Under the pieces are notes generated by a model. It was not told the DNA's origin. It did no database searches and worked only from the letters and a program-made list of their open reading frames with translations. A program made the position numbers and the translations under genes. A stretch of 64,000 nucleotides of DNA from Bacteriovoracaceae bacterium (GTDB taxonomy: Bacteria > Bdellovibrionota > Bacteriovoracia > Bacteriovoracales > Bacteriovoracaceae). Shown piece after piece: positions 39,209-53,297 of the stretch. How positions within the stretch are numbered: position 1 is the stretch's first letter; each line of letters begins with the position of its first letter. The stretch spans positions 1 to 64,000 of the forward strand of contig CANEUH010000014.1 of NCBI GenBank assembly GCA_947441615.1, read 5' to 3'.

Positions 39209-40582
39209 CTATTTTCCAATACAGAAATTGGAGAAAATAGAATTTAAAACTTGGTCTGGTGAAACTATACCCAGGATATCTGAAATACAAGAACCCAAGG
39301 TATTTAATTCATGGGACAAAATGGCGACATCAGCTTCAGTCGTCGCAAGTGCCTGATATCTCATGAGAATTGTATCAGCCTGTAAAATCAGACCCTTGTG
39401 ACGATCCAATAATATTGGTTTATCAAGAGTTATGTCTAAATATTTTTTATTTACAAGATTGAAAAAGTAGGTTTCCCATTCTTGAGAAATCCTAGTTAGG
39501 TCAATCGCCCCTATAGAACCAAGACTTGGGTGTTTTAATATAAGCTTTTGCCTCACCTCATTAAACCCGGGTAGATCTGAATGTGTAAATAAAATAAGAT
39601 CAAACTCATTTATTATTAAATCATCGAACTCAGGACTTATTTCAAAAGGGTTTATAAGTAGAACCCTGTAAAAGGCATTCGTTAATTTCGATTTACTACG
39701 CCTAACCCCTTCCGCCTCGATCAGGTCAGAAGATTCTCTAATGCCGGCGGTGTCTATGAGCTTATACCGCACCTCGCCAATTTTTAAGAACTCAGTAAGG
39801 TAATCTCTTGTTGTTCCCGCGGTAGAAGAAACAATCGCGCGCTCTTCAGAAAGAAGGAAGTTAAAGAACGAACTTTTCCCTGAATTAGGAAGTCCGGCCA
39901 AAACAATTTCAGGTTGTAGAAGGCCTGGTCCCATAGGACCAACTCTTTTAACTAGGGAAGAAAACTTACTAGAAAATTGCTCTAAGCTCTTTAAGTAATA
40001 ATCACGAGCCGCTTCCTCTCCTATGTCATCAGAAAAATCAATCGAGAGCTCAAGAGAAGACTTATGAATTAAAAATAGATTATAGAGCTCAACATAAATG
40101 TCATGAAGATTACCACTGAGAAGGGATAAGCCTTGCTCAAGAGCGTAACTAGATTGTGCATTAAGAAATAAATCTAAACCTTCTACCTGAGAGAGATCAA
40201 TCTTCTTATTTTTTAAAGCCCGATAAGTAAATTCCCCAGCACTGGCCAGGCGGCAGCCAGCATAGCTTTGAAAAAGACCTAAAATTCGCTCAACATTAAG
40301 CATATTTCCGTGAACTGAGATTTCGAGAATATTCTCGCCATTATAGCTTTTCGGCCCTTCAAAAAATGTGAGGCAAACATCATCGATGAATTGCCCCTGT
40401 AGGACCAGGGAGGTGAAATAAACCTTTCTTGGTTCTATAGGACCAGTCAGGTCTTTAGTAAAAAAATCTTTGAATTGAGAAAGTGATTTAAAGCCAGAAA
40501 TTCGGATGACCGCCATCGCTGAATTAGCATTGGTACCAGTGCTACAAGCAATGATCGGCCCATCCGAATAAAGAAAATTCAT
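39209..40582 (-). CDS. mnmE: tRNA modification GTPase MnmE
   Basis: 457 residues: N-terminal folate-binding domain, helical domain, and a G domain with P-loop GLPNSGKSS, switch GTTRDY and DTAGIRES. The C-terminal CIGK with the conserved cysteine is present (NFCIGK). Partner of MnmG. The start overlaps the yidC stop by ATGA. Confidence 0.97.
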   Translation of the reverse strand: MNFLYSDGPIIACSTGTNANSAMAVIRISGFKSLSQFKDFFTKDLTGPIEPRKVYFTSLVLQGQFIDDVCLTFFEGPKSYNGENILEISVHGNMLNVERILGLFQSYAGCRLASAGEFTYRALKNKKIDLSQVEGLDLFLNAQSSYALEQGLSLLSGNLHDIYVELYNLFLIHKSSLELSIDFSDDIGEEAARDYYLKSLEQFSSKFSSLVKRVGPMGPGLLQPEIVLAGLPNSGKSSFFNFLLSEERAIVSSTAGTTRDYLTEFLKIGEVRYKLIDTAGIRESSDLIEAEGVRRSKSKLTNAFYRVLLINPFEISPEFDDLIINEFDLILFTHSDLPGFNEVRQKLILKHPSLGSIGAIDLTRISQEWETYFFNLVNKKYLDITLDKPILLDRHKGLILQADTILMRYQALATTEADVAILSHELNTLGSCISDILGIVSPDQVLNSIFSNFCIGK

Positions 40583-42039
40583 ACAACAACAGGAGTACTA
40601 CTCGATTTAGAATTAAACACTAAGGTTTGTTGAATAATTCCAAATAATGTTGAGACAAAAATATAAAGCGAAAGCCCAGAAGGAAGGTCTTTCATAATGA
40701 AACCAAATATTAGTGGCATGAAAGTCATCACTTTTTTCTGAACAGGATCAGTTATCGTATTTGGCGTCATCTTTTGCTGAAGGAACATAGCTATCGTCAT
40801 AAGGACTGGAAGAACATAGTAAGGGTCTTTATTCGAGAGATCCCCAATCCATAAAACGAATGGTGCTCCTACAAGCTCAACTGCAGAGTGAAGGACTTTA
40901 TAAAAAGCAAAGAATACTGGCATTTGAAGAAGAAGCGGAAGACACCCACCGAGAGGATTCGCCCCGGACTTCTTGAAAAGATCCATGCTTTCCTTTTGCA
41001 TTCTTTGTGGATCATCTTTAAATTTTTCACGTAGTTTTGTGAGTTCAGGCTGAATGACCTGAAGTTTTTTCATCGATACAAATGACTTATACTGGAGAGG
41101 GAAAGTTATGAGTCTTACCAACAGGGTAAGAAGAATAATACAAAGCCCATAGTTACTTACGAATGTGTGAAAAAACTGAAGTCCTTTTAAGATCCAAACC
41201 GCAAAGAATCCCCAAATACCAAAATCAACAGAATTATTTAAATTGTGACCGAGACTCGCTAGGTAATTATATTCTTTTTTTACAAAAACGAGCGAATAAG
41301 AAACCTGATTCGATGCCTTGTTTGAAAACATTGAAAAAGTATTATCCACGGCAGATTTAAAGAGAAGGTCTTGGGGCTTATCGAAATAAGTAGCAAACAA
41401 GTGGTAGTTAAAATCAATCCCACCCCATTTAATTCCCCGATCCCCAGACTCCTCGTCACCAATCGAGGCGTGCGTAAGCTCATCTGTATACCAGGCAAAA
41501 ACTCGCTGCTGACCGTTTTCTAGTTTTTTGGCATCCGTTTTAAAAATAAATCTGTATTTAAATGCCTTTGGTGAAACAGCATTAAAATTCATGACTCCCT
41601 TATCAGAAACTGAAGTCGTGACAGTGAGTTCATGAGAAGTATTAATAAACTTATTATCAGCAGTCTTAACAAAAGAAAGTGACTGGAAACCATTTCCGAA
41701 ATCAAACTCAATTTTCATGGGAGTTTGGTTCTCAACAGTATCTTTAAAATTGAAGGCAGCCTGAGCATTTTCAAAATTCTTTACAGTCAAAAAGCTATCA
41801 AAAACGAGGCCAACACCAGAACCCTGAAGATTAAATTCCTCTGAGACAACTGGCTCTATAGGGGCAGGTGCTTGTGTCGCAGTATTGTTGGCCACATTAC
41901 TAGTCGTCGTTTCAGTAACAGCTGGTCCTACAGGGGCAGTTACCACCTTTTGAGGGGCAGCAAAATAGTATTGCCATCCAAAAAGAATCAAACCAGATAA
42001 AACGACTGCAACTAATGCATTTCTTTGCTCAGAACCCAT
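40579..42039 (-). CDS. yidC: Membrane protein insertase YidC
   Basis: 486 residues. N-terminal helix (LVAVVLSGLILFGWQYYF), a low-complexity Thr/Ala/Pro linker, the periplasmic P1 beta domain (about 70-250) and five C-terminal membrane helices with the conserved cytoplasmic stretch MKKLQVIQPELTKLREKFKDD and GCLPLLLQMPVFFAFYKVL. Inserts membrane proteins such as the ATP synthase c subunit. Upstream yidD is 18 bp away. Confidence 0.96.
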   Translation of the reverse strand: MGSEQRNALVAVVLSGLILFGWQYYFAAPQKVVTAPVGPAVTETTTSNVANNTATQAPAPIEPVVSEEFNLQGSGVGLVFDSFLTVKNFENAQAAFNFKDTVENQTPMKIEFDFGNGFQSLSFVKTADNKFINTSHELTVTTSVSDKGVMNFNAVSPKAFKYRFIFKTDAKKLENGQQRVFAWYTDELTHASIGDEESGDRGIKWGGIDFNYHLFATYFDKPQDLLFKSAVDNTFSMFSNKASNQVSYSLVFVKKEYNYLASLGHNLNNSVDFGIWGFFAVWILKGLQFFHTFVSNYGLCIILLTLLVRLITFPLQYKSFVSMKKLQVIQPELTKLREKFKDDPQRMQKESMDLFKKSGANPLGGCLPLLLQMPVFFAFYKVLHSAVELVGAPFVLWIGDLSNKDPYYVLPVLMTIAMFLQQKMTPNTITDPVQKKVMTFMPLIFGFIMKDLPSGLSLYIFVSTLFGIIQQTLVFNSKSSSTPVVV

Positions 42040-42057
42040 GTATATACTCCAAAAAGA

Positions 42058-42267
42058 TCAAGGTACGGGGTCAGACCCGCCCGGATGAAAAGGGTGACAT
42101 TTACAAATTCGCCGAGATGAATACCACAAAGCTCTCCCTATTGAAAACTTTTGAAAGCACTCTCGTGAATATTGTGAACACGAGGGATAAAAACGACAGT
42201 TACTTCCCAAAAATGGAGAAATAAAAATCTGGTAAAAACGAATTAGACCCACAAAGATTGTTTTCAT
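42058..42267 (-). CDS. yidD: Membrane protein insertion efficiency factor YidD
   Basis: 69 residues with the diagnostic block [20 protein letters not shown] and C-terminal [15 protein letters not shown]. It is a short amphipathic inner-membrane-associated protein that helps YidC. The start overlaps the rnpA stop by ATGA. Confidence 0.95.
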   Translation of the reverse strand: MKTIFVGLIRFYQIFISPFLGSNCRFYPSCSQYSRECFQKFSIGRALWYSSRRICKCHPFHPGGSDPVP

Positions 42268-42620
42268 TTCGAATGAAGTAACTGACCAATAATTTTAGAA
42301 AATGATTGCTGCAACTGCTCAGTTGAGTCAGGAGTTTTAACAATAACAATTAAAAGGTCCTTACCAAGATTCTTGATGGCAGGATTGAGACGAAAAGCCT
42401 CTTTCATATGTCTTCTGTAAAGGTTTCTATCGTGGGCCTTACCAATCTTTCTAGAAATAGAAAAAGCAATGCGGGTGTGAGGCAATAAAGATCTTGAAGG
42501 TTTGTGAAAACACAATAGAGGATGAACAAAGCTACGAGAGCTTTGTTCACGTAAATATTCGAAATCTTTTTTTTGGGTAAGTTTTAGAGATTTAGGAAAG
42601 CCGTTAGTGGCAGAACTCAT
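42264..42620 (-). CDS. rnpA: Ribonuclease P protein component
   Basis: 118 residues. The RNR-like signature is present as [23 protein letters not shown], with an N-terminal [10 protein letters not shown]. Basic protein that assists the RNase P RNA in 5' processing of tRNA. It follows rpmH by 9 bp. Confidence 0.93.
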   Translation of the reverse strand: MSSATNGFPKSLKLTQKKDFEYLREQSSRSFVHPLLCFHKPSRSLLPHTRIAFSISRKIGKAHDRNLYRRHMKEAFRLNPAIKNLGKDLLIVIVKTPDSTEQLQQSFSKIIGQLLHSK

Positions 42621-42629
42621 CTCAAAAAA

Positions 42630-42788
42630 TTACTTTGTACCCGTAGAAACAGTAAGTTGCTTACGGCCTTTAGCACGACGACGGCTGATAACTTTTTTGC
42701 CACCAGTAGAAGCCATTCTTGCTAAAAATCCATGATCGCGAAGTCTTTTAAGTTTCTTTGGCTGCCAAGTTCTTTTTTGCATACTCAT
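42630..42788 (-). CDS. rpmH: Ribosomal protein L34
   Basis: 52 residues read directly from the minus strand: [20 protein letters not shown], then [22 protein letters not shown] and a short tail TVSTGTK. L34 signature QP.KLKR...HGF..RM is clear; it is a little longer than the usual 44-46 residues. AAGGAA ribosome binding site upstream. First gene of the leftward rpmH-rnpA-yidD-yidC-mnmE-mnmG-rsmG-parAB array. Confidence 0.95.
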   Translation of the reverse strand: MSMQKRTWQPKKLKRLRDHGFLARMASTGGKKVISRRRAKGRKQLTVSTGTK

Positions 42789-42833
42789 ATTGAGTTCCTT
42801 AGGAAATTAACTAGGTAAAATTTTGGAATGTCT

Positions 42834-42862
42834 TTATTACAGGAAAATAGGGGCGGGGTCAA
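42834..42862 (-). promoter_or_regulatory. Sigma70-type promoter of rpmH
   Basis: Minus strand TTGACC, 17-bp spacer, TAATAA, about 46 bp upstream of the rpmH ATG. Both boxes are close to consensus and the spacing is ideal. Confidence 0.75.
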
Positions 42863-42983
42863 TAAGATTTATAAACCTAAGCGTCAGAGTAAGGTCTTGT
42901 AAGAGGCCCGTGATTGAAAATAATTTGGTGAAGTGCTACCTATCTTAAACTTTTTTAAAGCTTACCCAAGAGAATTTATTCAC

Positions 42984-44585
42984 ATGACACAAAAATTTCC
43001 TTTCAATCACTTTTTAAAACTAGATGGTCTCAACGAGAGCCCCGCGTTAACAAAAGGTGACGTAAGCCCTGTGGTTATTGAAAAAACTCTTAAAAGTCTC
43101 CCAGTTACAAATGAAAACAACTCTTTATCTTCTGAGTTTTGTACTGAGGAACTTAAAACAATTACCGATGCCTTGCTAGAGAACATAAAGAACCTAATTA
43201 ATCCAAACAAGTATCACGCGTATTTTGCTAACGCTTTTACTGTGGGGGCCATAAGACAAAACGTAGTTGAAGTTGTAGTCACAACCAGTTTTATTAAAAA
43301 GATGATCGAAACCCACTACCCAGAGACGATCAAGCAGGCCCTTAATGAAATATTAGGGAAAACTTATGATCTAGATATTCAGGTTATTGGCTCACCATCT
43401 ACTAGCCTGAGCTCAAACTCTGAGAACATATTAAATTCAATAAAAACTAAGAAATCTGAATCAGTGAAGAGTTCCTCTTTTTTTATAGATGAACTAGAAC
43501 CAACCAAAGACGACCTTTTTAAAGCTGTTGAATCTCAGGTTATCGAACATCAAAATGCTGGAAATTCTCATCAGATCGACATTACGAAGAATTTTAATAA
43601 CTTCATTATTGGACCATCAAATAATATTGCTCACGCTCTCTCATTTGCAGTAGCAAAAGAACCTGGCAAAACCTACCCTGCTCTTTATATATATGGAAAT
43701 TCTGGGTTAGGTAAAACTCACCTAATCCATGCCATCGCCAACTATGTGCAAGGCCATAAGCCCAACATGCGCATCTGCTTAACATCCGCCAATAGATTTA
43801 TGAATGAAATGGTGGATGCAATTAAAAAGCAAAAAGTTAGTGAATTTAAACTTCAGTATACTGACAATACTGATATTTTAATTATTGATGATATCCACGA
43901 ATTAAAAAATAAAACCACGACACAAGAAATGTTCTTCCACATCTTTAATGATCTTATTAGTAAGGGAAAACAACTCGTTTTTACCTCTGATAAAACACCA
44001 AAAGAGATTGATGGTATTGAAGACCGGATCCGGACTAGGCTTTCTTCTGCTCTTCCAGTTGAAATTCAACAGCCTGATTTCGAGACTAGAATTGCTATAT
44101 TAAAAAAGAAGGCGATCGAGAAAGATGTCTATTTAAGTGATGATGTCGTTAATCTGGTCGCCAAATGTGTAAAAAATAATATCCGAGAACTTGAAGGATG
44201 CCTGATTAAACTTGGGGCCGTTACTTCAATTCTAAAGGTTGATATTGATCTAGAAGTTGCGAAAGAGCATTTAAAGCTTAATGAGGAACTTGAGAATCAA
44301 AAGAATCTAACCATCGAAACAATTACTAAAACTGTCGCCAACTACTATAAAATACCTATGGGTGATATCAGAGGGAAGGCAAAAACAAAAGAAGTCGCCC
44401 TTCCAAGACAGGTCGCCATGTATTTAGTGAGTAAGATGCTAAAGCCAACTCTAAAGGACAATGGGCAGTACTTCTCAGGTAGAGACCACTCAACTGTTTT
44501 ACATGCCATTAAAACCATTTCAGATAAGATTAAGCACGATGGTCATCTAGCACAACAACTCCTAGATATTGAAAAACAACTCTAA
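42984..44585 (+). CDS. dnaA: Chromosomal replication initiator protein DnaA
   Basis: 533 residues from ATG 42984; an in-frame GTG at 42933 has no ribosome binding site, whereas AGAGAA precedes the ATG. Domain III has Walker A YGNSGLGKTHL, Walker B LIIDDIHEL and the sensor region; domain IV carries the DnaA signature GRDHSTVLHAI. The N-terminal half (domains I and II) is long and low in complexity. Divergent from rpmH across 195 bp. Confidence 0.97.
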   Translation: MTQKFPFNHFLKLDGLNESPALTKGDVSPVVIEKTLKSLPVTNENNSLSSEFCTEELKTITDALLENIKNLINPNKYHAYFANAFTVGAIRQNVVEVVVTTSFIKKMIETHYPETIKQALNEILGKTYDLDIQVIGSPSTSLSSNSENILNSIKTKKSESVKSSSFFIDELEPTKDDLFKAVESQVIEHQNAGNSHQIDITKNFNNFIIGPSNNIAHALSFAVAKEPGKTYPALYIYGNSGLGKTHLIHAIANYVQGHKPNMRICLTSANRFMNEMVDAIKKQKVSEFKLQYTDNTDILIIDDIHELKNKTTTQEMFFHIFNDLISKGKQLVFTSDKTPKEIDGIEDRIRTRLSSALPVEIQQPDFETRIAILKKKAIEKDVYLSDDVVNLVAKCVKNNIRELEGCLIKLGAVTSILKVDIDLEVAKEHLKLNEELENQKNLTIETITKTVANYYKIPMGDIRGKAKTKEVALPRQVAMYLVSKMLKPTLKDNGQYFSGRDHSTVLHAIKTISDKIKHDGHLAQQLLDIEKQL

Positions 44586-45093
44586 TTTAAATTTTTTAAA
44601 ATTAAGACGACCTAAATGAGGCCCGGAATCATCTGGGCCTTTTTTTTGCCAATCAGATTAACAACTTAACACCATTCACAGTGGGAAAATTGTTATCAAC
44701 ATGAAAACGATAAACAATGTGGAAGAAATTGTGGAAAAATGAAGTGAGAAACAGGAAGAAGTCCATTTTATATCAAGTGTCATTTTAAGTTACCCACGGC
44801 CCTGTCAAAAGGGCGGTGTAAAAGCATGATTTCTTCACGAGAAGTTAGTTAATATACGAATTAAAAAAAATGAATTTAACCCAAGAAATGTTGAAAAATT
44901 TGGATAAAAACAAGGTTAAATAACTAGAATCTTTAGCTTACCTTAAGATTCCTCAACACTATCCCAGGTAATAATAAGAGAGAATATAAATATATATATA
45001 AGAAGGGAGAGAAAGAAAATTAAACTCTAGGGGCAGTCTACTTGATTAACTGAATGCTTAAAGCTAAAACAATTCTTCTATAGAGGTTATTTT
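44586..45093. other. oriC: dnaA-dnaN intergenic region, candidate oriC
   Basis: A 508-bp gap with no gene. From left to right it holds the dnaA terminator, a cluster of DnaA-box-like sites (TTATCAACA at 44693-44701 on plus; TCTTCCACA at 44718-44726 and TTTTCCACA at 44730-44738 read on minus), and an AT tract at 44984-45002 (ATATAAATATATATATA) suitable as an unwinding element, followed by the dnaN leader. The location beside dnaA, within a gyrase/recF/par neighbourhood, supports an origin; it is not proven. Confidence 0.65.
44619..44648 (+). terminator. Rho-independent terminator of dnaA
   Basis: AGGCCC and GGGCCT form a stem around a 10-nt loop, followed by eight T residues. It starts 33 bp after the dnaA stop. 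Confidence 0.85.
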
Positions 45094-46206
45094 ATGAAAT
45101 TAACAATTCAGTCTCAAGTTTTAAGAGATGCCATCAATAAAGTTTTATCTGTTGTAGATAAAAAGAATTCAAGACCAATTCTTACGAATTGTTTAATTAA
45201 AACCCAAGGTCAGAAATTAGAACTGATTGCTACTGACTTAGAAGTATCAGCAAAAATTATTCTTAACGCTAATATTGAAAAAGATGGGACATTTTGTATT
45301 AATAGCAAAAACATCGCGGACATCTTAAGAGAACTTCCAAATGATGATGTGACTTTAAATGTTGATAACAACAACTTATTAAATCTTTCTTGTAAAAATA
45401 TAAATTATTCACTTTTAATCATTGGAGCTGAGGAATTTCCACAATTAGGCTTCCAAAATCAAAGTTCTGAATTTCGTTTAAAAACAAAACAAATAGCTCA
45501 TATCATAAATAAAACATCTCATGCTATTTCGACTGATGAAACGAGATTGTACCTTAATGGTATTTATCTCCAAATGACTGATTCAAAATTAAGATCAGTG
45601 GCGATTGACGGTCATCGTTTAGCTTTATTAGACACCCATGAATTTATTGGTGAAAACAAGTTCTTAACTGATGGTGTAATCGTACCTAGAAAAGGTATCT
45701 CAGAACTAAAGAAGATAGCTGATACATACCCAGATGAAGATGTTTCAATTTCTCTTGATGAATCATTTATGTTTGTGAATGCACGAAATGAGTACTATCT
45801 TTCTATTCGCCTGATTGCTAGAGAATACCCAAAGTATCAAACAGTCATTCCGTCAAAAACAACGAATCGTTTTTTAATCGATAGAAATGCCGTTTTAAAC
45901 GCCGTTAAAAGAATAAAAATTCTCTCTAATGAGAAAACTAATGGTGTTAAATTTAACATCCAAAATAACGAATTAATCATTTCAACTAACCACCCAGCTC
46001 TTGGTCAAGCCACTGAGACACTTCCTATAAGCTATGATGGTAAGGACACGGAAATTGGTTTTAATGCAAAATATCTCATTGAAAGTCTTTCAGTATTAAA
46101 TGAGACTGATGTGACGTTTGAATTTAATAATGAATTAAGCCCTGTGGTTATTAAGGCCGATGATCTTCCTGAGTTTCTAGGAATTATTATGCCACTAAAA
46201 CTGTAA
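45094..46206 (+). CDS. dnaN: DNA polymerase III beta sliding clamp
   Basis: 370 residues with the three repeated clamp domains. Typical stretches are RPILTNCLI, LRSVAIDGHRLAL, PRKGISELKKI and the C-terminal PVVIKADDLPEFLGIIMPLKL with the MPLKL ending of clamps. GAGGTT ribosome binding site. recF begins immediately after its stop. Confidence 0.97.
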   Translation: MKLTIQSQVLRDAINKVLSVVDKKNSRPILTNCLIKTQGQKLELIATDLEVSAKIILNANIEKDGTFCINSKNIADILRELPNDDVTLNVDNNNLLNLSCKNINYSLLIIGAEEFPQLGFQNQSSEFRLKTKQIAHIINKTSHAISTDETRLYLNGIYLQMTDSKLRSVAIDGHRLALLDTHEFIGENKFLTDGVIVPRKGISELKKIADTYPDEDVSISLDESFMFVNARNEYYLSIRLIAREYPKYQTVIPSKTTNRFLIDRNAVLNAVKRIKILSNEKTNGVKFNIQNNELIISTNHPALGQATETLPISYDGKDTEIGFNAKYLIESLSVLNETDVTFEFNNELSPVVIKADDLPEFLGIIMPLKL

Positions 46207-46212
46207 TTGTGG

Positions 46213-49772
<3,560 letters not shown>

Positions 49773-49787
49773 TTTTAAGGAAGAAAA

Positions 49788-52277
49788 ATGAGCGAAGAAA
49801 ATAATAATTCACAAGCTAACCACGGAAATATCTCTCCCCTTCTTATTCAAGATGAGATGAGAAACTGTTATCTCGATTACGCAATGTCGGTGATCGTGGG
49901 CCGTGCCCTACCAGACGTTCGAGATGGACTTAAACCGGTTCACAGGCGTGTTCTCTTTGCTATGCACATGCTTAATAACTATCACAATCGTCCATATCTG
50001 AAGTCTGCTCGTGTGGTGGGTGATGTGATCGGTAAATACCACCCCCATGGTGACTCAGCTGTATACGGCGCCATGGTACGACTCGCTCAAGATTTCTCAA
50101 TGAGATATACGATCATTGATGGTCAAGGGAACTTCGGTTCAATTGACGGAGATAACGCCGCGGCCATGCGATACACTGAAGTCAGAATGCAAAAACTTAC
50201 CAATGATATGTTGGGTGATATCGATAAAGAGACGGTTGATTGGCAAGATAACTATGACGGCTCTCTCCAAGAACCAACAGTTCTTCCAACGAAAGTTCCC
50301 AATTTATTAATCAATGGATCGGCAGGAATTGCTGTGGGGATGGCGACCAATATTCCTCCTCATAATCTAACAGAAATTTCAAATGGCTTATTAGCTCTTC
50401 TTGATAATCCAAATTTAACCGTTCATGACCTCATTAAGATTATTCCTGGACCTGACTTTCCAACAGCTGGGGCCATCCATGGTACTGCAGGAATTCAGCA
50501 AGCTTACCACACTGGTAAAGGTGTGATTCAGATCCGTGCTAAGGCGGATATTGAAATTGGTAAAAATGATAGAGAGAAAATCATTATTACTGAACTCCCT
50601 TACCAGGTGAATAAAGCAAAACTTATCGAAAAAATTGCTGAGCTTGTTACAGAAAAAGCCATTGAAGGAATCTCTGATATTCGAGACGAGTCTTCTCGTG
50701 AAGGAATCAGAGTGGTTATCGATATTAAACGAGGTGAGCAAGGTGCGGTTATTTTAAATCGCCTTTACAAGCAAACTCAAATGCAGGTTTCTTTCGGTAT
50801 CATTTTCTTGTCGATCTATAATGGTCAGCCGAAGGTAATGGATCTTAAAGAACAACTTCACTGCTTCATTGAACACCGACGTGAAATTGTTATTCGCCGA
50901 ACAACTTATGAATTAAAGAAAGCTCGCGAACGCGCTCACATTTTAGAGGGTTTAAAAATTGCAGTTGAAAATATCGATGCGATTGTTGAACTCATTAAGA
51001 AAGCTGAAGGTCCAGCACAAGCGAAAGATCAGTTAATGGCGAGATTCACTCTCTCGGCGATTCAGGCGCAAGCTGTTCTCGATATGCGGTTACAACGCTT
51101 AACAGGTCTAGAAAGAGATAAAATCATCGCTGATTACGAAGCCATCATGAAAGAGATCTTCCGCCTAGAGGGGATCTTGGGATCTGAAGATCAGATTAAA
51201 GATATTATCCGCGGCGAATTTGTTGAAATCCGCGAAAATTACGGGGATGCTCGTAGAACTGAGATCATCGCTCAGGCCGATGAGATTCAAATGGAAGATC
51301 TCATTAAAAACGAAGAAGTGATCGTGACGATTACTCAGAAGGGTTATCTAAAACGCATGGCCTCTGATACTTACCGTTCTCAAAAACGAGGTGGTAAAGG
51401 TGTTAAGGGTGCTGATCTTGATGATGATTTTTACACGTCAATATTTACTGCTGACACTCACGATACGTTGATGATCTTTACTGATAAAGGAACAGTCTTT
51501 TCAATTAAGGTTTACCAAATCCCAGAGGGACTTCGAACTTCTAAGGGGCGTAATATCGTCAACATCATTACTCTTCCTCAAGATGAGAAAGTAAAAGAAA
51601 TTATCACTGTCCCTCGTGAAGCTGAAGGTCACTTCTTAGTCTTTGCAACGAAACACGGGATTGTGAAGAAATCTGAACTCTCAGAGTATAAAAACATGAG
51701 ACAGAATGGTCTTAAGGCCATCAAGGTTGTTGATGGTGATGAAATTCTTGGCGTGAGAATCACTGACGGTAAGAAAGATGTTCTCCTTGCCTCTTCTGCT
51801 GGTAAGTCAATTCGTTTCCACGAAGATGAGTGCCGGGCCCAGGGTCGAGTTTCTCAAGGTGTAAAAGGTATGAGCCTTGATGAAGGCGAAGAAGTCATCG
51901 GTATGGAAATTATTGATGATAATTCTGAAATCTTGACTGTTACTTCTCGTGGTTATGGTAAGCGATCTGCTGCTGAAGAGTACCGTAAACAGTCTCGTGG
52001 CGGTAAGGGTATTCTTGCGATGAAGTTAACTGAGAAGACGGGTGAGATCATGGGTATTCTACCTGTTACTGATAAAGACGATCTTATGATTATTACTGAT
52101 AAGGGTCAGGTCATTAGAACTAAGATTTCGGGCATTTCATTACTTGGAAGAAACACTCAAGGAGTGCGACTCATTAATGTTAAGCCGGATGAAAAAGTTG
52201 TAGCAGTTGAAAAAATTGCTGAGTCTGATGAAGAGACTTCAGAGGGTGAGCCATCTGGTGAAACTCCTGTTCAGTAA
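49788..52277 (+). CDS. gyrA: DNA gyrase subunit A
   Basis: 829 residues. Catalytic tyrosine Tyr129 in [10 protein letters not shown], quinolone region [14 protein letters not shown] (Ser90 and Gly94; Gly94 sits where E. coli has Asp87), and the six-bladed C-terminal domain with the GyrA box QKRGGKG ([13 protein letters not shown]). An acidic tail ([15 protein letters not shown]) ends the protein. 15 bp after gyrB. Its 3' end overlaps the next gene by 20 bp. Confidence 0.98.
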   Translation: MSEENNNSQANHGNISPLLIQDEMRNCYLDYAMSVIVGRALPDVRDGLKPVHRRVLFAMHMLNNYHNRPYLKSARVVGDVIGKYHPHGDSAVYGAMVRLAQDFSMRYTIIDGQGNFGSIDGDNAAAMRYTEVRMQKLTNDMLGDIDKETVDWQDNYDGSLQEPTVLPTKVPNLLINGSAGIAVGMATNIPPHNLTEISNGLLALLDNPNLTVHDLIKIIPGPDFPTAGAIHGTAGIQQAYHTGKGVIQIRAKADIEIGKNDREKIIITELPYQVNKAKLIEKIAELVTEKAIEGISDIRDESSREGIRVVIDIKRGEQGAVILNRLYKQTQMQVSFGIIFLSIYNGQPKVMDLKEQLHCFIEHRREIVIRRTTYELKKARERAHILEGLKIAVENIDAIVELIKKAEGPAQAKDQLMARFTLSAIQAQAVLDMRLQRLTGLERDKIIADYEAIMKEIFRLEGILGSEDQIKDIIRGEFVEIRENYGDARRTEIIAQADEIQMEDLIKNEEVIVTITQKGYLKRMASDTYRSQKRGGKGVKGADLDDDFYTSIFTADTHDTLMIFTDKGTVFSIKVYQIPEGLRTSKGRNIVNIITLPQDEKVKEIITVPREAEGHFLVFATKHGIVKKSELSEYKNMRQNGLKAIKVVDGDEILGVRITDGKKDVLLASSAGKSIRFHEDECRAQGRVSQGVKGMSLDEGEEVIGMEIIDDNSEILTVTSRGYGKRSAAEEYRKQSRGGKGILAMKLTEKTGEIMGILPVTDKDDLMIITDKGQVIRTKISGISLLGRNTQGVRLINVKPDEKVVAVEKIAESDEETSEGEPSGETPVQ

Positions 52278-53052
52278 ATTAGCGATAATTCTTTTAATCC
52301 TGGGGTTAAGTTCTTGTGACTTTACCTCAGGACTTAATCAAGACATTCTGAATGCTCAAAAGTATGTGGATAACCAAGATTTTTCTAAGGCGGTTGAGCT
52401 TTATGAAAGAATCTTGAAAAAAAATCCCTCTAAGATCATCAAAACAAAAATCAATTATCAGTTAGCAGAAATTTATTATCTTTATCTGGATGAGCAGGTG
52501 AAGGCCCTCAAGTATTATCAATTTATTGTGGATAACGTCGATGATCCTCTTTGGCAGGTGAAGTCACTAGAGAAAATGGCGGATATTAATTTTAGTTTTG
52601 CAAAAAATTTCAATGAATCGATTCATGCCTATCAAATTTTGATGCAGTTTAAGCCGAAACTTAAAAACTATGATTACTATTATTTAAGAGTCGGCGAATC
52701 CTTTTTTGAGATGGGGCAATACAATAAAGCTCGTGAAATTTTTAATCAAATACTTAATCAACCAACAAACCCTCATTATATAGAAGCCTTTAATCAAATG
52801 GGGCTGATTGAGTTTTATAATAAAAACTGGGATAAGGCCGTTGAGTATTGGTTTGAGTATCTAAAACGCGAGCGTAGAAAAGATCAAATTGTTAAAGTAA
52901 AGTTTCTTATCGCGAATGCCTATGAATCCAATGAAAAATTAAAAGAAGCTTATAATATTTATTATTCGCTGCTCCCCACCTATCCAAATCCCGAGGTTTT
53001 AAAGGCCCGTTTGAAGTCACTCTATGCACGTCGTGTGGCGAGAAAACGTTAG
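52258..53052 (+). CDS. TPR-repeat lipoprotein
   Basis: 264 residues from GTG 52258, preceded by GAGGG. The lipobox is LGLSSC with cysteine following a hydrophobic stretch ([16 protein letters not shown]). The mature part is helical with about five TPR-like units (AQKYVDNQDFSKAVELYERILKKNP; HYIEAFNQMGLIEFYNKNWDKAVEYW). Outer-membrane-anchored scaffold is likely. Function unknown. It overlaps gyrA by 20 bp. Confidence 0.75.
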   Translation: MKLLFSKLAIILLILGLSSCDFTSGLNQDILNAQKYVDNQDFSKAVELYERILKKNPSKIIKTKINYQLAEIYYLYLDEQVKALKYYQFIVDNVDDPLWQVKSLEKMADINFSFAKNFNESIHAYQILMQFKPKLKNYDYYYLRVGESFFEMGQYNKAREIFNQILNQPTNPHYIEAFNQMGLIEFYNKNWDKAVEYWFEYLKRERRKDQIVKVKFLIANAYESNEKLKEAYNIYYSLLPTYPNPEVLKARLKSLYARRVARKR

Positions 53053-53105
53053 ACCAAAAGCCGAATTTCCTTTATCTTAATTGAAATAATTTTACGGTGA
53101 CTAGC

Positions 53106-53297
53106 ATGACCAGTTGGAAGAAGGCTTTGGCCATTGCTTTAGGGCTTCCCTCGACGATTCTTGGAGTCTTTTTTGGTTTTCAAGAATTAGTGAAGGTGGG
53201 CTTAATATCTCAAGGTGTTGCCCAGGGTTTTTTAATTGCCGTAGTGGTCTTAATGCTCATTAAAATGATTCAGGTCTCATGGAAAAAAAAGAATTAG
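53106..53297 (+). CDS. Small membrane protein, AtpZ-like candidate
   Basis: 63 residues (GTG at 53097 is an alternative start) with two membrane helices (about 6-28 and 35-55) and a basic end VSWKKKN. Being placed directly before the AtpI-like gene and atpB suggests an AtpZ-type ATP synthase assembly or ion-uptake helper. Sequence similarity alone is too weak to prove it. It overlaps the next gene by 19 bp. Confidence 0.5.
   Translation: MTSWKKALAIALGLPSTILGVFFGFQELVKVGLISQGVAQGFLIAVVVLMLIKMIQVSWKKKN

Noticed and set aside
39174-39290. 39-codon N-terminal extension of mnmG
   Set aside because: It would run across the parS palindrome and into mnmE; the FAD-binding start DVLIVGGGHAG begins 4 residues after ATG 39173, as in the family.
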